Below are positions 16,186 through 25,288 of a DNA stretch of 64,000 nucleotides, in pieces. Position numbers and translations under genes: made by a program. The DNA is from Pseudorhodoplanes sp. (GTDB lineage: Bacteria; Pseudomonadota; Alphaproteobacteria; Rhizobiales; Xanthobacteraceae), in the NCBI GenBank assembly GCA_032027085.1, contig JAVSMS010000001.1:3759730-3823729 (forward strand), written 5' to 3'. A model generated the notes under the pieces. It did not search any database. It worked only from the letters and a program-made list of their open reading frames with translations, and was not told where the DNA came from. Position 1 is the stretch's first letter, and every line of letters starts with the position of its first letter.

Positions 16186-18432
16186 TCAGGAATCGGCCAG
16201 CCGCAAGTCTTCCGATGTCACGCGCAGGCGCTGTGCGAGCTGGCGCGCGATATTGGTCAGGATCGCCTGCCCGACGCGCGGATGATCGCGCAGCAAAGCC
16301 TCGAACTGCAGGCCGGTCAGCATAAAGGCCTCGACATCGTCGTCCGCCACCACATCGGCGGAACGCGGCTGATGTTCCAGCAATCCCATCTCGCCCACCG
16401 AGCAGCCGGGCGCAAGACTCGCCAGACGCCGGTCTCCGGTTGGCCCGGACACGCGAATGCTCACCGTGCCGCGCGTCAATATCCAGAGCCGGTCGGACGG
16501 ATCACCGGCATGGCAGAGCGCCGTCCCGGCCGGATAGCTGATCGCGGTCAGGTGCCGTTTCAGGATGTCGATGTCAGCCGGCGGCATGCCCAGCGTCAGG
16601 TCGGCCTGGGCCAGATCCTGCTGGAACACCGAATGGCCGCCGGTGCCGGCGCGCAGAATGGCTTCCTCGGCCCATTCCATCGCGGCATCGACATCGTCGA
16701 GGATGAAGGCGTTGTCATTGTCGGCGATCGCGTCGCTGACGATGTTGGCATAGCCGGGCCGCACGCTGCAGACGATGAGCTGACGGTTGCGCTCGAGGCA
16801 GCGCTTAGCGGCCTGTTGCAGGGCAGTGGCGCCGGAGACATCGATGTCCGATACGCGCTTGAAATCGAGAATGATGATCACGGCGCGGTTAGCAATGGCG
16901 CGCAATTCGGTCACCAGATCGTCGGAATTGCCGAAGAACAGCACACCCTGCAGTTCCAGCACCGAAACCAAGGGCCCCGCCGTCTTCAGCACATCAAGGT
17001 CATGGCGGGAACGCACGCGCTTGGAATGCACCTGAGCGCCGCTCGTCCGGCGACGCACAATCGGGCGGCTCATGTCAGCAATGAAGATGAAGCAGGCGAG
17101 CAGCAGACCCACACCGGCACCGATGAGCGGCTGACCGAACACGGTGGCGGCGGCGACGGCGATGATGATCGCAAGGTTGCGGCGCGCACGATTCCGGCTC
17201 GCAGGGTCATCTGCAACAAACGCATCGCGCGCGATGCGCAGCGTCATCGCGTCGAAGGAGCGGATCGACACGATGATCAGCAGCGAGGCCAGCACGATCA
17301 TCGGAATGGCGAAGAGCACCGACGGTGCCAGGAAAACGGCGCCGGCCAGCATCACCGCCGCTGAGATGGTGGAGATGCGGCTGCGGCCCCCGGCGCGATG
17401 GTTGGCGACGGTCACCGAATAGGAAATCGCGACAACCACTGCGCCGACGATGGATGCCACGATATTGCCGGCGCCGAGCCCGATCAGCTCGCGGCGGGGG
17501 CCGATGGGAATGTCGGACAGGTTCTGCGCGGCGCGCAGATCGAGGAACAGATCGAGTGTGCCGAGCAAGGCGAGGATCAGCGACGACAGAACGATGATGC
17601 GCAAGGCTTCCGCGTCGTTCCAGAGCGCGGCAAAGATCGCAAGGTCGAGCTTCGGCATGGCGCCGAAGGAACCGATCGAGACGGCGCCGATGGTCGGGCC
17701 GAGATCGAGTCCGGGAATGACCAGCCGCAACAGATGATAGCCAATGAAGCCGATCAGCAATCCCGACAGCAAAGCCGGAAATTTCGGGAAGATCCGCCCG
17801 ACCACCATCACCGCAAGCACGCTCAGAAGACCAAACGAGGTGGTGAGCGGATGCGGCAGCGACAGGCCTTTTGCCAAACCGAGCAGATCGGAAAGCGACG
17901 CAACGCCGAACAGCACCGGCAGTTGCTTGAGCCCGATCAAGAGGCCGAGGCCGGTGACGAAACCGCCCAGCACCGGATAGGGCGTGAACTTGATGACGCG
18001 CGACAATCCGGAAATGCCGAACAGAATTTGCCAGAACGCGACCAGGAGCACGAAAACGGGATAAGCGGCGAGCACCAGAGCCGGATCACCTTTCCAGGCG
18101 CCCATCAGGGCGGCGCCGAAACTCGCATGCAAAAAGCCGATGGGATTGGTCGGAATATTGGTCACGAAGGACGAAGTGCGCAGAATGGCGGCGACGATGC
18201 CGCCGAACACCGCGCAGGTGAGCCCGGCCAAGGCACCCTGCGCGGCATATTCCGGACCGAGCGGCGAATAGGCCAGCACGCCGGAGGAAATGCAGATCGG
18301 CAGCGCGACACAGGCGACGGTCAGTCCGGCGCCGATTTCGTGCGCGACCGCGGTCCAGCCGCCGGCCGGCAAGATGCTTCGCGTCGGCGCGGCCAAATCC
18401 GGGCTTTCGGGCGCGGTTTCGTTAAGCGCCAT
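16186..18432 (-). CDS. SulP anion transporter with STAS and cyclic-nucleotide-binding domains
   Basis: 748 residues from ATG 18432, which overlaps the end of the upstream HAD gene by 11 bp. Residues about 20-430 form the SulP membrane domain, with 10 or more helices and the motif NPIGFLHASFGAAL. Residues about 470-585 are a STAS domain (VLELQGVLFFGNSDDLVTEL, IILDFKRVSDIDVSGATAL). Residues about 625-740 are a cNMP-binding domain (PAGTALCHAGDPSDRLWIL, VGEMGLLEHQPRSADVV) with the Glu and Arg of the phosphate cassette. Members move sulfate, bicarbonate or dicarboxylates; the substrate cannot be called here. The cNMP domain suggests gating by cAMP or c-di-GMP-like ligands. The IS630 element ends 16 bp from its stop. 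Confidence 0.9.
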   Translation of the reverse strand: MALNETAPESPDLAAPTRSILPAGGWTAVAHEIGAGLTVACVALPICISSGVLAYSPLGPEYAAQGALAGLTCAVFGGIVAAILRTSSFVTNIPTNPIGFLHASFGAALMGAWKGDPALVLAAYPVFVLLVAFWQILFGISGLSRVIKFTPYPVLGGFVTGLGLLIGLKQLPVLFGVASLSDLLGLAKGLSLPHPLTTSFGLLSVLAVMVVGRIFPKFPALLSGLLIGFIGYHLLRLVIPGLDLGPTIGAVSIGSFGAMPKLDLAIFAALWNDAEALRIIVLSSLILALLGTLDLFLDLRAAQNLSDIPIGPRRELIGLGAGNIVASIVGAVVVAISYSVTVANHRAGGRSRISTISAAVMLAGAVFLAPSVLFAIPMIVLASLLIIVSIRSFDAMTLRIARDAFVADDPASRNRARRNLAIIIAVAAATVFGQPLIGAGVGLLLACFIFIADMSRPIVRRRTSGAQVHSKRVRSRHDLDVLKTAGPLVSVLELQGVLFFGNSDDLVTELRAIANRAVIIILDFKRVSDIDVSGATALQQAAKRCLERNRQLIVCSVRPGYANIVSDAIADNDNAFILDDVDAAMEWAEEAILRAGTGGHSVFQQDLAQADLTLGMPPADIDILKRHLTAISYPAGTALCHAGDPSDRLWILTRGTVSIRVSGPTGDRRLASLAPGCSVGEMGLLEHQPRSADVVADDDVEAFMLTGLQFEALLRDHPRVGQAILTNIARQLAQRLRVTSEDLRLADS

Positions 18433-19114
18433 GACGCTCTCGCAGCGTCGGCGCGCCCCAAACCGTCTCCAGCGCAGGAATGAGCGCGGCATAATCGTCG
18501 ATCACCAGATCGGCGCCTTCCGCGTGCAGATCGCCGGCCGGGTGATAGCCCCAGGATACGCCGATCGCCCGCGCGCCGGCCGCACGCGCCATTGCGATGT
18601 CATAGCTGGTATCGCCGATGACAATCGTGTCGGCCGGTCCGACGCCGGCATCCCTCATCGCCGCCTGCACCATACCGGGATGCGGCTTTGAGGGCGCATC
18701 ATCGGCGGTCTTGATGGTGTGGAAGCGCGCGAGCAGATCGTGATGGCCAAGCACCGCGCGCACCCCGCGCTGCGACTTGCCGGTGGCAATGCCGAGCAGG
18801 ATGTCCGCGCGCGCCGAAAGCGCATCAAGCGCAGCGCGCGCGCCGGGGAACAGCGGCTCAAGATGATCCGGCGACTGCCGCAATCCGTGAAATGCCGCCT
18901 TGTAGCTCTCCACCAGCATCCCGAGCGGCACCCGGGTCTTGCCGTTGCCCAGACGCGCAAAGGCCTCCGTGAGCGAAAGGCCTACAATGGACAGAATGCG
19001 CTCGCGCGGCGGACAGGGCAGATCATGCGCGCCATAGGCCTCTTTCATGGCGGCGCAGATCATGTGCTGGCTGTCGACCAGCGTTCCGTCGCAATCGAAA
19101 ACGATAAGTTTCAG
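18422..19114 (-). CDS. HAD-IA family phosphatase (phosphoglycolate phosphatase-like) with probable CTG start
   Basis: 230 residues if translation begins at CTG 19114. This places KLIVFDCDGTLVD, the HAD motif I with both catalytic Asp residues, at the N-terminus, exactly as in homologues that begin MKLIVFDCDGTL. The first ATG (19063) would delete motif I and give a dead enzyme. GGGAGGGG lies 4-11 nt before the CTG, and an in-frame TAA lies upstream with no ATG, GTG or TTG between. Motif II (LLGIATGKS), the Lys of motif III (KPHPGMV) and motif IV (VIGDTSYDI) are intact. Such enzymes dephosphorylate phosphoglycolate or related small sugars. It overlaps the SulP start. Confidence 0.82.
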   Translation of the reverse strand: MKLIVFDCDGTLVDSQHMICAAMKEAYGAHDLPCPPRERILSIVGLSLTEAFARLGNGKTRVPLGMLVESYKAAFHGLRQSPDHLEPLFPGARAALDALSARADILLGIATGKSQRGVRAVLGHHDLLARFHTIKTADDAPSKPHPGMVQAAMRDAGVGPADTIVIGDTSYDIAMARAAGARAIGVSWGYHPAGDLHAEGADLVIDDYAALIPALETVWGAPTLRERHGA

Positions 19115-19567
19115 TCGTCCCCTCCCGCAGGAACGGGCGGCAGCCAGCCGCGCGAGATTCCCCGGCGCACATTATTACAGCTTCCCGCACGCGATTTGCG
19201 GCCGGAATCGCGCCTAGCACTTTCGTATGACGCGCTCTCTTGTGCAGCGCAACACGGCGGCTGCGCAGTTCCTTCGCGCGACTGCCTGCATTCGCAAGGC
19301 CTTTATTTTATGGGCTTAAGCGCGGGCAGTTTCGTAACATGAAACAAGTCTGAGCTTCGAGCCCCGACGTGAACGCATTCGAGAGGTGGGATGGCAGCGG
19401 TGGTATTTGAGAATTTGTCTGACTAAAATTAATTTGGATTCGGCGTCATCTAAACAAGCCGGACCTGGGGATTGGAAAGGCCAGCAGGCCGAACGGCTTG
19501 CCGGTTGCGTAGATGAAACGTCTCCGTCCAGAGGACGTTGACGATATGGTCGCGTAACGAGGAGTCG
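19115..19567. other. Divergent intergenic region upstream of the korC-like gene
   Basis: 453 bp. On the plus strand TTGAGA, 17 nt, TAATTT near 19408-19436 is a weak sigma70-like promoter for the oxidoreductase genes. The DNA is AT-rich between 19300 and 19450. Short frames (11 and 30 codons) are present but show no sign of being real. No RNA gene is recognised. Confidence 0.45.
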
Positions 19568-21370
19568 ATGAAACTTACGGACATCGGCGATCCAAATTAC
19601 TTCCACAAGGTGGTGGATTGCCAATGGGCCTGCCCGGCACACACGCCGGTTCCCGAATATATCCGGCTGATCGCGCAGGGGCGTTACTCCGACGCCTACA
19701 TGATCAACTGGAAGTCGAATGTGTTTCCGGGAATTCTCGGCCGCACCTGCGACCGCCCCTGCGAGCCGGCCTGCCGGCGCGGGCGCGTCGAAAAAGAACC
19801 CGTTGCGATCTGCCGTCTGAAACGGGTTGCGGCTGATTATAAGGACGACGTTCGCGCGCGATTGCCGCGACCCGCCGCGCGGAAGAACGGCAGGCGCATT
19901 GCGCTCGTCGGCGCAGGCCCCGCTTCGCTCACCGTGGCGCGCGACCTCGCCCCTCTTGGTTATGAATGCATCGTGTTCGATGCCGATCCGAAAGCCGGCG
20001 GCATGATGCGCACCCAGATCCCGAAGTTCCGCCTGCCGGATTCGGTCATCGACGAGGAATGCGATTATATCCTCAACCTCGGCATCAGCTTTCAGGGCGG
20101 GCGGCGCATCGACAGCCTGAAGGCATTGCTGGCGGACGGTTACGACGCGGTGTTCGTCGGCTCGGGCGCCCCGCGCGGCCGCGATCTCGACATTCCCGGC
20201 CGCAAGGAAGCGGCGAAGAACATCCATATCGGCATCGACTGGCTCTCCTCCATCTCGTTCGGCCATGTCGACAGGATCGGCAAGCGCGTGATCGTGCTTG
20301 GCGGCGGCAACACCGCGATGGATTGCTGCCGCTCCGCGCGGCGGCTCGGCGGCGAGGATGTCAAGGTCGTCGTGCGCTCAGGCTTCGATGAGATGAAGGC
20401 GTCTCCCTGGGAGAAGGAAGACGCCATGCACGAGGACATTCCGATCCACAATTTTCTCGTGCCCAAGGAATTCACCCACGAGAACGGCAAGCTGACCGGC
20501 GTCGTTTTCGAGAAAGTGAAAGCCGAATACGACGACAAGGGCCGCCGCAAGCTGGTGCCGGCCGGCGAACCCGATCAGCATTTCCCCTGCGACGACGTGC
20601 TGGTCGCGGTGGGGCAGGAAAACGCCTTCCCGTGGATCGAGCGGGACATCGGCATTCAGTTCGACAAATGGAACATGCCGGTCGTGGACGAGAAGACCTT
20701 TGCCTCGACCAACCCGAAAGTCTTCTTTGGCGGCGACGCTGCCTTTGGCCCCAAGAACATCATCTGGGCGGTGGCGCATGGCCACGACGCCGCGCTCTCG
20801 ATCCACCGCATGCTGTCGGGCGAGGACATAAAGGAACGCCCGCTTCCTGAGGTGACGATCGAAAGCCAGAAGATGGGTATCCACGAATGGTCCTATGACA
20901 ACGAGATCACGCTGGACCAGCGTTTTCGCGTGCCGCTGCGCGAGAAGAGTGCGGCCCTGAAGGACATCCGCGCCGAGGTCGAGCTTGGCTACGATCCCAA
21001 TCTGGCGTTGGGCGAAGCCTGGCGCTGCCTGAATTGCGATGTGCAGACCGTCTTCACCGGCCAGCTCTGCATCGAATGCGACGCATGCGTCGACATCTGC
21101 CCGATGGACTGCATCACCTTCACCGAGAATGGCGAAGAGGATGAGTTGCGCACGCGCCTGAACGCCCCGGCCAGGAATCACACCCAGGACCTTTATGTCG
21201 CCGACAATTTGAAGACCGGCCGCGTCATGGTGAAAGACGAGGACGTGTGCTTGCATTGCGGGCTGTGCGCCGAACGGTGCCCGACCGGGGCCTGGGACAT
21301 GCAGAAATATCTGATTTCGATGACTCACGCAGGTGACGGAAAATGCCAGGCGGCCCGATCAGCAGCGTAA
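19568..21370 (+). CDS. FAD/[4Fe-4S] NAD(P)H oxidoreductase subunit of 2-oxoacid oxidoreductase (KorC/GltD-like)
   Basis: 600 residues from ATG 19568, preceded closely by GAGGAG (ATG 19538 would add ten residues). The N-terminal Fe-S module has Cys18, 22, 61, 65 and 69 (CQWACP, TCDRPCEPAC), as in glutamate synthase small subunits. FAD site VGAGPASLTVARDLA near 113; NAD(P) site LGGGNTAMDCCRSARRL near 251. Residues about 495-585 add two [4Fe-4S] clusters (CIECDACVDICP, CLHCGLCAERCP). It should pass electrons between NAD(P)H and ferredoxin-type centres of the partner KorAB encoded just downstream; its stop overlaps the next ATG by 28 bp. Similar three-subunit enzymes are known in denitrifying Azoarcus/Thauera as 2-oxoglutarate:NADP+ oxidoreductase. 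Confidence 0.85.
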   Translation: MKLTDIGDPNYFHKVVDCQWACPAHTPVPEYIRLIAQGRYSDAYMINWKSNVFPGILGRTCDRPCEPACRRGRVEKEPVAICRLKRVAADYKDDVRARLPRPAARKNGRRIALVGAGPASLTVARDLAPLGYECIVFDADPKAGGMMRTQIPKFRLPDSVIDEECDYILNLGISFQGGRRIDSLKALLADGYDAVFVGSGAPRGRDLDIPGRKEAAKNIHIGIDWLSSISFGHVDRIGKRVIVLGGGNTAMDCCRSARRLGGEDVKVVVRSGFDEMKASPWEKEDAMHEDIPIHNFLVPKEFTHENGKLTGVVFEKVKAEYDDKGRRKLVPAGEPDQHFPCDDVLVAVGQENAFPWIERDIGIQFDKWNMPVVDEKTFASTNPKVFFGGDAAFGPKNIIWAVAHGHDAALSIHRMLSGEDIKERPLPEVTIESQKMGIHEWSYDNEITLDQRFRVPLREKSAALKDIRAEVELGYDPNLALGEAWRCLNCDVQTVFTGQLCIECDACVDICPMDCITFTENGEEDELRTRLNAPARNHTQDLYVADNLKTGRVMVKDEDVCLHCGLCAERCPTGAWDMQKYLISMTHAGDGKCQAARSAA

Positions 21371-23184
21371 ACGATTTCGTCGTCCGCTTCGCCAATGTGA
21401 ACGGGTCGGGCTCGGCCAGCGCCAATGAGATGTTCGCCCGTGCCATCATGCGCATGGGCGTTCCGGTGTCCCCGCGTAACATCTTCCCGTCCAACATTCA
21501 GGGATTGCCAACCTGGTACGAGGTGCGCGTCACCGAAGCTGGCCATCTCGGCGCGCGCGGCGGCGTCGACTTCATGGTGGCGATGAATCCGCAGACCTTT
21601 GAAAAGGACATGGCCGGCATCGATCCGGGCGGCTACCTGCTCTATGACTCGACCAAGCCCCTGCCCGCTTCCGCCTTCCGGGACGACATCACCGTGATCG
21701 GCGTGCCGCTGACTGCGATCTGCAACCGCGAATATACCGAGCCGCGGCAGCGGCAATTGTTCAAGAACATCATCTATCTCGGCGTGCTGTCGGCCCTGTT
21801 CGACATGGACCCGAAAGTGATCGAGACGCTGATCGGCGAGCAGTACAAGGGCAAGGACAAACTGATCGGGCCGAATGTCCACGCCCTGCATCTGGGACGC
21901 GACTACGCGCTGCAGAATCTAAAATGCCCGATCGGGCTGCGCGTGCAGAAATCCGACAAGATCGGCGACCGCATCTTCATCGAGGGGAATTCGGCGGCGG
22001 CGCTTGGCGCGGTCTATGGCGGCGCCACCGTCTGCGCCTGGTACCCGATCACCCCCTCGTCCTCGCTCGCCGATGCCTTCACACGGCATTGCGCGAAACT
22101 GCGCGTCGACGAGGACGGAAAGGCAAAATACGCAATCATCCAGGCGGAAGACGAGCTCGCCTCGATCGGCATGGTGATCGGCGCCGGCTGGAACGGCGCC
22201 CGCGCGTTTACCGCCACTTCGGGACCTGGCATCTCGTTGATGCAGGAATTCATCGGCCTGTCCTATTTTGCGGAAATTCCGGCGGTCATTTTCAATGTAC
22301 AGCGGGCCGGCCCCTCCACCGGCATGCCAACCCGCACCCAGCAATGCGACCTTCTCTCCTGCGCCTATGCCTCGCACGGCGACACCAAGCATGTGATGCT
22401 GCTGCCCGAAGACCCGCACGAAGCCTTTGAATTCGGCGCCCTGTCATTCGATCTCGCCGACCGGCTGCAGACCACGATCTTCGTCATGCTCGATCTCGAC
22501 ATCGGCATGAACCACCGGCTTTGCGCACCGCTGCAATGGGACGACAGCCGCGTCTATGACCGCGGCAAGGTGATGACGGCGGAAGAACTTGAAGCCGGCA
22601 AGGAGTTCGGCCGCTATCTCGACGTCGACGGCGACGGCATTCCCTACCGCACCTATCCGGGCACGCATCCGACCAAAGGCTCGTTCTTCACCCGCGGCAC
22701 CTCGCGCGACCGCTATGCCAAATATACCGAGGAAGGCGGACCCTATGTCGACAACATGCAGCGGCTGCTGCGGAAATTCGAAACGGCAAAGGACCTCGTC
22801 CCGCGCCCGCTGACCGCCAACGCCGACAAGCCGACCAAATACGGCGTGATCTATTTCGGCTCGACCTCGCCCGCGATGGACGAGGCAATCGAACTGATCG
22901 AGGCCAAGGGCCACCACCTCGACCGTATGCGCATTCGCGCCTTCCCCTTCCATTCCAGTGTCGCCAGCTTTATCGCCGACCACGATTTCGTGTTTGTCGT
23001 GGAGCAAAACCGCGACGCACAGATGCGCTCGCTGATCGTCAATGAATGCGGGATTGATCCGGTGCGGCTGGTGCCGATCCTGCACTTTGACGGCACGCCG
23101 ATCACCGCGCGCTTCATTGCGAGGGCGATCGGCGAGGATCTCGACAAACTGAAGATCACGCCGCGTCGAACGGTGGGTGCGTGA
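21343..23184 (+). CDS. korA: 2-oxoacid:acceptor oxidoreductase, fused gamma-alpha subunit
   Basis: 613 residues. The first 190 form the gamma domain (GSGSASANEMFARAIMRMGV, GLPTWYEVRVTEAGHLG), and the rest is the alpha (pyrimidine-binding) and linker domains: GNSAAALGAVYGGATVCAWYPITPSSSLAD, TATSGPGISLMQEFIGL and GPSTGMPTRTQQCDLL. The gamma-alpha fusion is the 2-oxoglutarate/2-oxoacid ferredoxin oxidoreductase type, not the pyruvate type with separate subunits. It overlaps the upstream gene by 28 bp, and korB follows after 145 bp. With korB it decarboxylates a 2-oxoacid to its CoA thioester and reduces ferredoxin or the adjacent flavoprotein. Substrate called as 2-oxoglutarate by subunit layout only. 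Confidence 0.88.
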   Translation: MPGGPISSVNDFVVRFANVNGSGSASANEMFARAIMRMGVPVSPRNIFPSNIQGLPTWYEVRVTEAGHLGARGGVDFMVAMNPQTFEKDMAGIDPGGYLLYDSTKPLPASAFRDDITVIGVPLTAICNREYTEPRQRQLFKNIIYLGVLSALFDMDPKVIETLIGEQYKGKDKLIGPNVHALHLGRDYALQNLKCPIGLRVQKSDKIGDRIFIEGNSAAALGAVYGGATVCAWYPITPSSSLADAFTRHCAKLRVDEDGKAKYAIIQAEDELASIGMVIGAGWNGARAFTATSGPGISLMQEFIGLSYFAEIPAVIFNVQRAGPSTGMPTRTQQCDLLSCAYASHGDTKHVMLLPEDPHEAFEFGALSFDLADRLQTTIFVMLDLDIGMNHRLCAPLQWDDSRVYDRGKVMTAEELEAGKEFGRYLDVDGDGIPYRTYPGTHPTKGSFFTRGTSRDRYAKYTEEGGPYVDNMQRLLRKFETAKDLVPRPLTANADKPTKYGVIYFGSTSPAMDEAIELIEAKGHHLDRMRIRAFPFHSSVASFIADHDFVFVVEQNRDAQMRSLIVNECGIDPVRLVPILHFDGTPITARFIARAIGEDLDKLKITPRRTVGA

Positions 23185-23329
23185 TGGACGCGACGACCTT
23201 CTACCGGCCCCATGATGAGGACCATCGCCTGGCGATGCACCTGGGGTCATGGGAGTCCCGTCCTTGCAGGCGCAGGCTTCGGGCCGCGCATCAGGATAAG
23301 ACGAAAGCAGCTCTCAGCAGAGTGGCAGC

Positions 23330-24385
23330 ATGACCTATCTCGCCAAACCGAAATTCCATCATCCCGAGCTCCCGCGCAACGCACTCGGCTATACGCATCG
23401 CGACTATGAAGGCACGGTCTCAACGCTTTGCGCCGGCTGCGGACATGACTCGATCACCGCGGCCATCATCGAAGCCTGCTTTGAATTGTCGATCCAGCCG
23501 CACCGGGTGGCGAAGATTTCCGGGATCGGATGCTCGTCGAAGACGCCGACCTATTTCCTCGGCAATTCGCACGGGTTCAACTCCGTGCACGGCCGCATGC
23601 CGTCGGTGCTGACCGGCGCCAATCTCGCAAACCGGGATCTGATTTATCTGGGCGTGTCCGGTGACGGCGATTCCGCATCGATCGGCTTTGGGCAATTTGC
23701 CCATGCGCTGCGCCGCGGCGTCAACATGGTCTATATCGTCGAAAACAATGGCGTCTATGGGCTGACCAAGGGGCAATTCTCCGCCACTGCGGATCGCGGA
23801 TCGAAATCAAAGCGCGGCGTGATCAATACCGACAATTCCATCGACCTTGCCGCCATGGCGCTGCAGCTCGGCGCAACCTTCGTCGCCCGTTCTTTCTCTG
23901 GTGACAAGGCGCAGCTTGTGCCGATCATCAAGGCAGCGATCGAACATCCGGGCGCGGCCTTCCTCGATGTCATCTCGCCATGCGTTGCCTTCAATAACCA
24001 TGCCGGCTCCACCAAGAGCTTCGACTATGTGCGCGAGCACAATGAAGCAGTGAATCGACTCGACGTGATCCCGGCTCGCGCACCGATCGCGGTCAGCTAT
24101 GCCGAAGGTGCGGTGCAGATCGTGGAACAACATGACGGCTCGAAGCTCGCCCTGCGCAAGCTCGGCGCCGACTACGACCTGCATGACCGGACCGCGGCGA
24201 TGGCATTCCTGCAGAAGCATGCCGCCGCGGGCCAGATTGTGACCGGCGTGCTGTTCATCCAGGACGAACCGCACGACCTGCATCATCATCTGAAAACGGC
24301 GGACAAGCCACTCAACGCGTTGACGGCAAAGGAGCTGTGTCCCGGCTCGACGGCGCTCGCCAGGATCAACGCCGGCTTGCGGTGA
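23330..24385 (+). CDS. korB: 2-oxoacid:acceptor oxidoreductase, TPP-binding beta subunit
   Basis: 351 residues from ATG 23330. The thiamine-diphosphate signature is complete: CAGCGHDSITAAIIEA, ISGIGCSSKTPTYF, then VSGDGDSASIGFGQFAHALRRG and IVENNGVYGLTKGQFSAT (GDG...N metal/TPP-binding motif). The four Cys that usually hold the proximal cluster in the beta subunit are reduced: Cys residues lie in the two motifs above and in SPCVAFN, as in other KorB proteins. The 145-bp gap to korA has no gene. The last 20 bp overlap the convergent amidinohydrolase gene. Confidence 0.9.
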   Translation: MTYLAKPKFHHPELPRNALGYTHRDYEGTVSTLCAGCGHDSITAAIIEACFELSIQPHRVAKISGIGCSSKTPTYFLGNSHGFNSVHGRMPSVLTGANLANRDLIYLGVSGDGDSASIGFGQFAHALRRGVNMVYIVENNGVYGLTKGQFSATADRGSKSKRGVINTDNSIDLAAMALQLGATFVARSFSGDKAQLVPIIKAAIEHPGAAFLDVISPCVAFNNHAGSTKSFDYVREHNEAVNRLDVIPARAPIAVSYAEGAVQIVEQHDGSKLALRKLGADYDLHDRTAAMAFLQKHAAAGQIVTGVLFIQDEPHDLHHHLKTADKPLNALTAKELCPGSTALARINAGLR

Positions 24386-25262
24386 GCCGCGGCTGCGACG
24401 CCTGATACGACTGCTGATCGAGCCGCAAGGTCAGGCAGAAGGCCGCGCCGCCGCTGCGCAGGAATGAATTGAGCGGCACCGTAACGACCTGATAGCCGCG
24501 CTCTTCAAGTTTCGCGCGCAGGCGCTCGCTGCAACCCGACATCACCAGCGTTTTGCCGATGCAGACAGCATTGGCCGACAGCCGGCACGCATCCTTCATG
24601 CCGATCTCGATACGCTGGGGCTTGGGCACGTTGTGCCGGATGGCCGCCCGCCCTTCTGCCGTGAAAGCTCCCGGCACAAACATGACATCGCCATGCGGCA
24701 GGGGGCACAGGGCTGTATCCAAGTGATAGAAGCGCGGATCGCGCAGCTCGAGCGCCAGCGTTTCGACCCCGAATGTTCTCTGCACAACGGCTTGCGCGGC
24801 GGCATCGGACCGCGGCCCGTAGCCCAGCCAGAACATCTGGCGCGCGGCGTCCCACACGCAATCGCCGGCGCCTTCCAGCACGATATCGTCGGGGAGCGTC
24901 TGGATGGAATCGATCACGCCTCGTGCGTGGAATGATCGAAAGGCATCCCTGTAGTGGTTTTCCTCGCCGCGCCGTTGCGCATAGCGGAAGCGCGCCAACA
25001 ATGCCTTGCGGTCGAGCACCACCGCGGAATTTGCGGTGAAGACAAGATCTGGAACACCTGATGCGGCAGGAACAAGCTCGATCTCCGCTCCGAGACCGGC
25101 CAGCGTGCGCCGCAAACCCATCCATTCCTGTCGCGATTGCGCGGCCAAGGCGCGCTCTTCCTGCTCCCAGTCCCTGGGATTCATCCAGGGATTGATCGCG
25201 TAGACCACCCCGAAATGCTCGGGACGGCACATCAGAAGACGTGGTCCCGCCTTTGGGATCAT
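24366..25262 (-). CDS. Amidinotransferase-fold hydrolase (DDAH/citrulline-hydrolase-like)
   Basis: 298 residues from ATG 25262, with ATGGAGGCTG giving an ideal GGAGG eight bases upstream. GTG 25292, overlapping the rocD stop as GTGA, is the alternative. The fold is the pentein barrel of dimethylargininase/arginine deiminase: VPDLVFTANSAVVL, LEGAGDCVWD, FYHLDTALCPL (catalytic His) and RSGGAAFCLTL (nucleophilic Cys). It cleaves a C-N bond of a guanidino or ureido group to release citrulline or ornithine. Because the operon partner is ornithine aminotransferase, an ornithine-yielding activity (CtlX-like citrulline hydrolase) is as likely as dimethylargininase; sequence alone does not decide. Confidence 0.85.
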   Translation of the reverse strand: MIPKAGPRLLMCRPEHFGVVYAINPWMNPRDWEQEERALAAQSRQEWMGLRRTLAGLGAEIELVPAASGVPDLVFTANSAVVLDRKALLARFRYAQRRGEENHYRDAFRSFHARGVIDSIQTLPDDIVLEGAGDCVWDAARQMFWLGYGPRSDAAAQAVVQRTFGVETLALELRDPRFYHLDTALCPLPHGDVMFVPGAFTAEGRAAIRHNVPKPQRIEIGMKDACRLSANAVCIGKTLVMSGCSERLRAKLEERGYQVVTVPLNSFLRSGGAAFCLTLRLDQQSYQASQPRLTASRR

Positions 25263-25288
25263 GGCATCAGCCTCCATCAGAGCGCCCG

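Noticed and set aside
16156-17364. 402-codon plus-strand frame in the SulP region
   Set aside because: Antisense to the SulP-STAS-cNMP gene, which is complete in the other strand.
19220-19320. 30-codon frame upstream of the korC-like gene (MTRSLVQRNT...)
   Set aside because: No ribosome binding site and no sign of a fold; lies in the promoter region.
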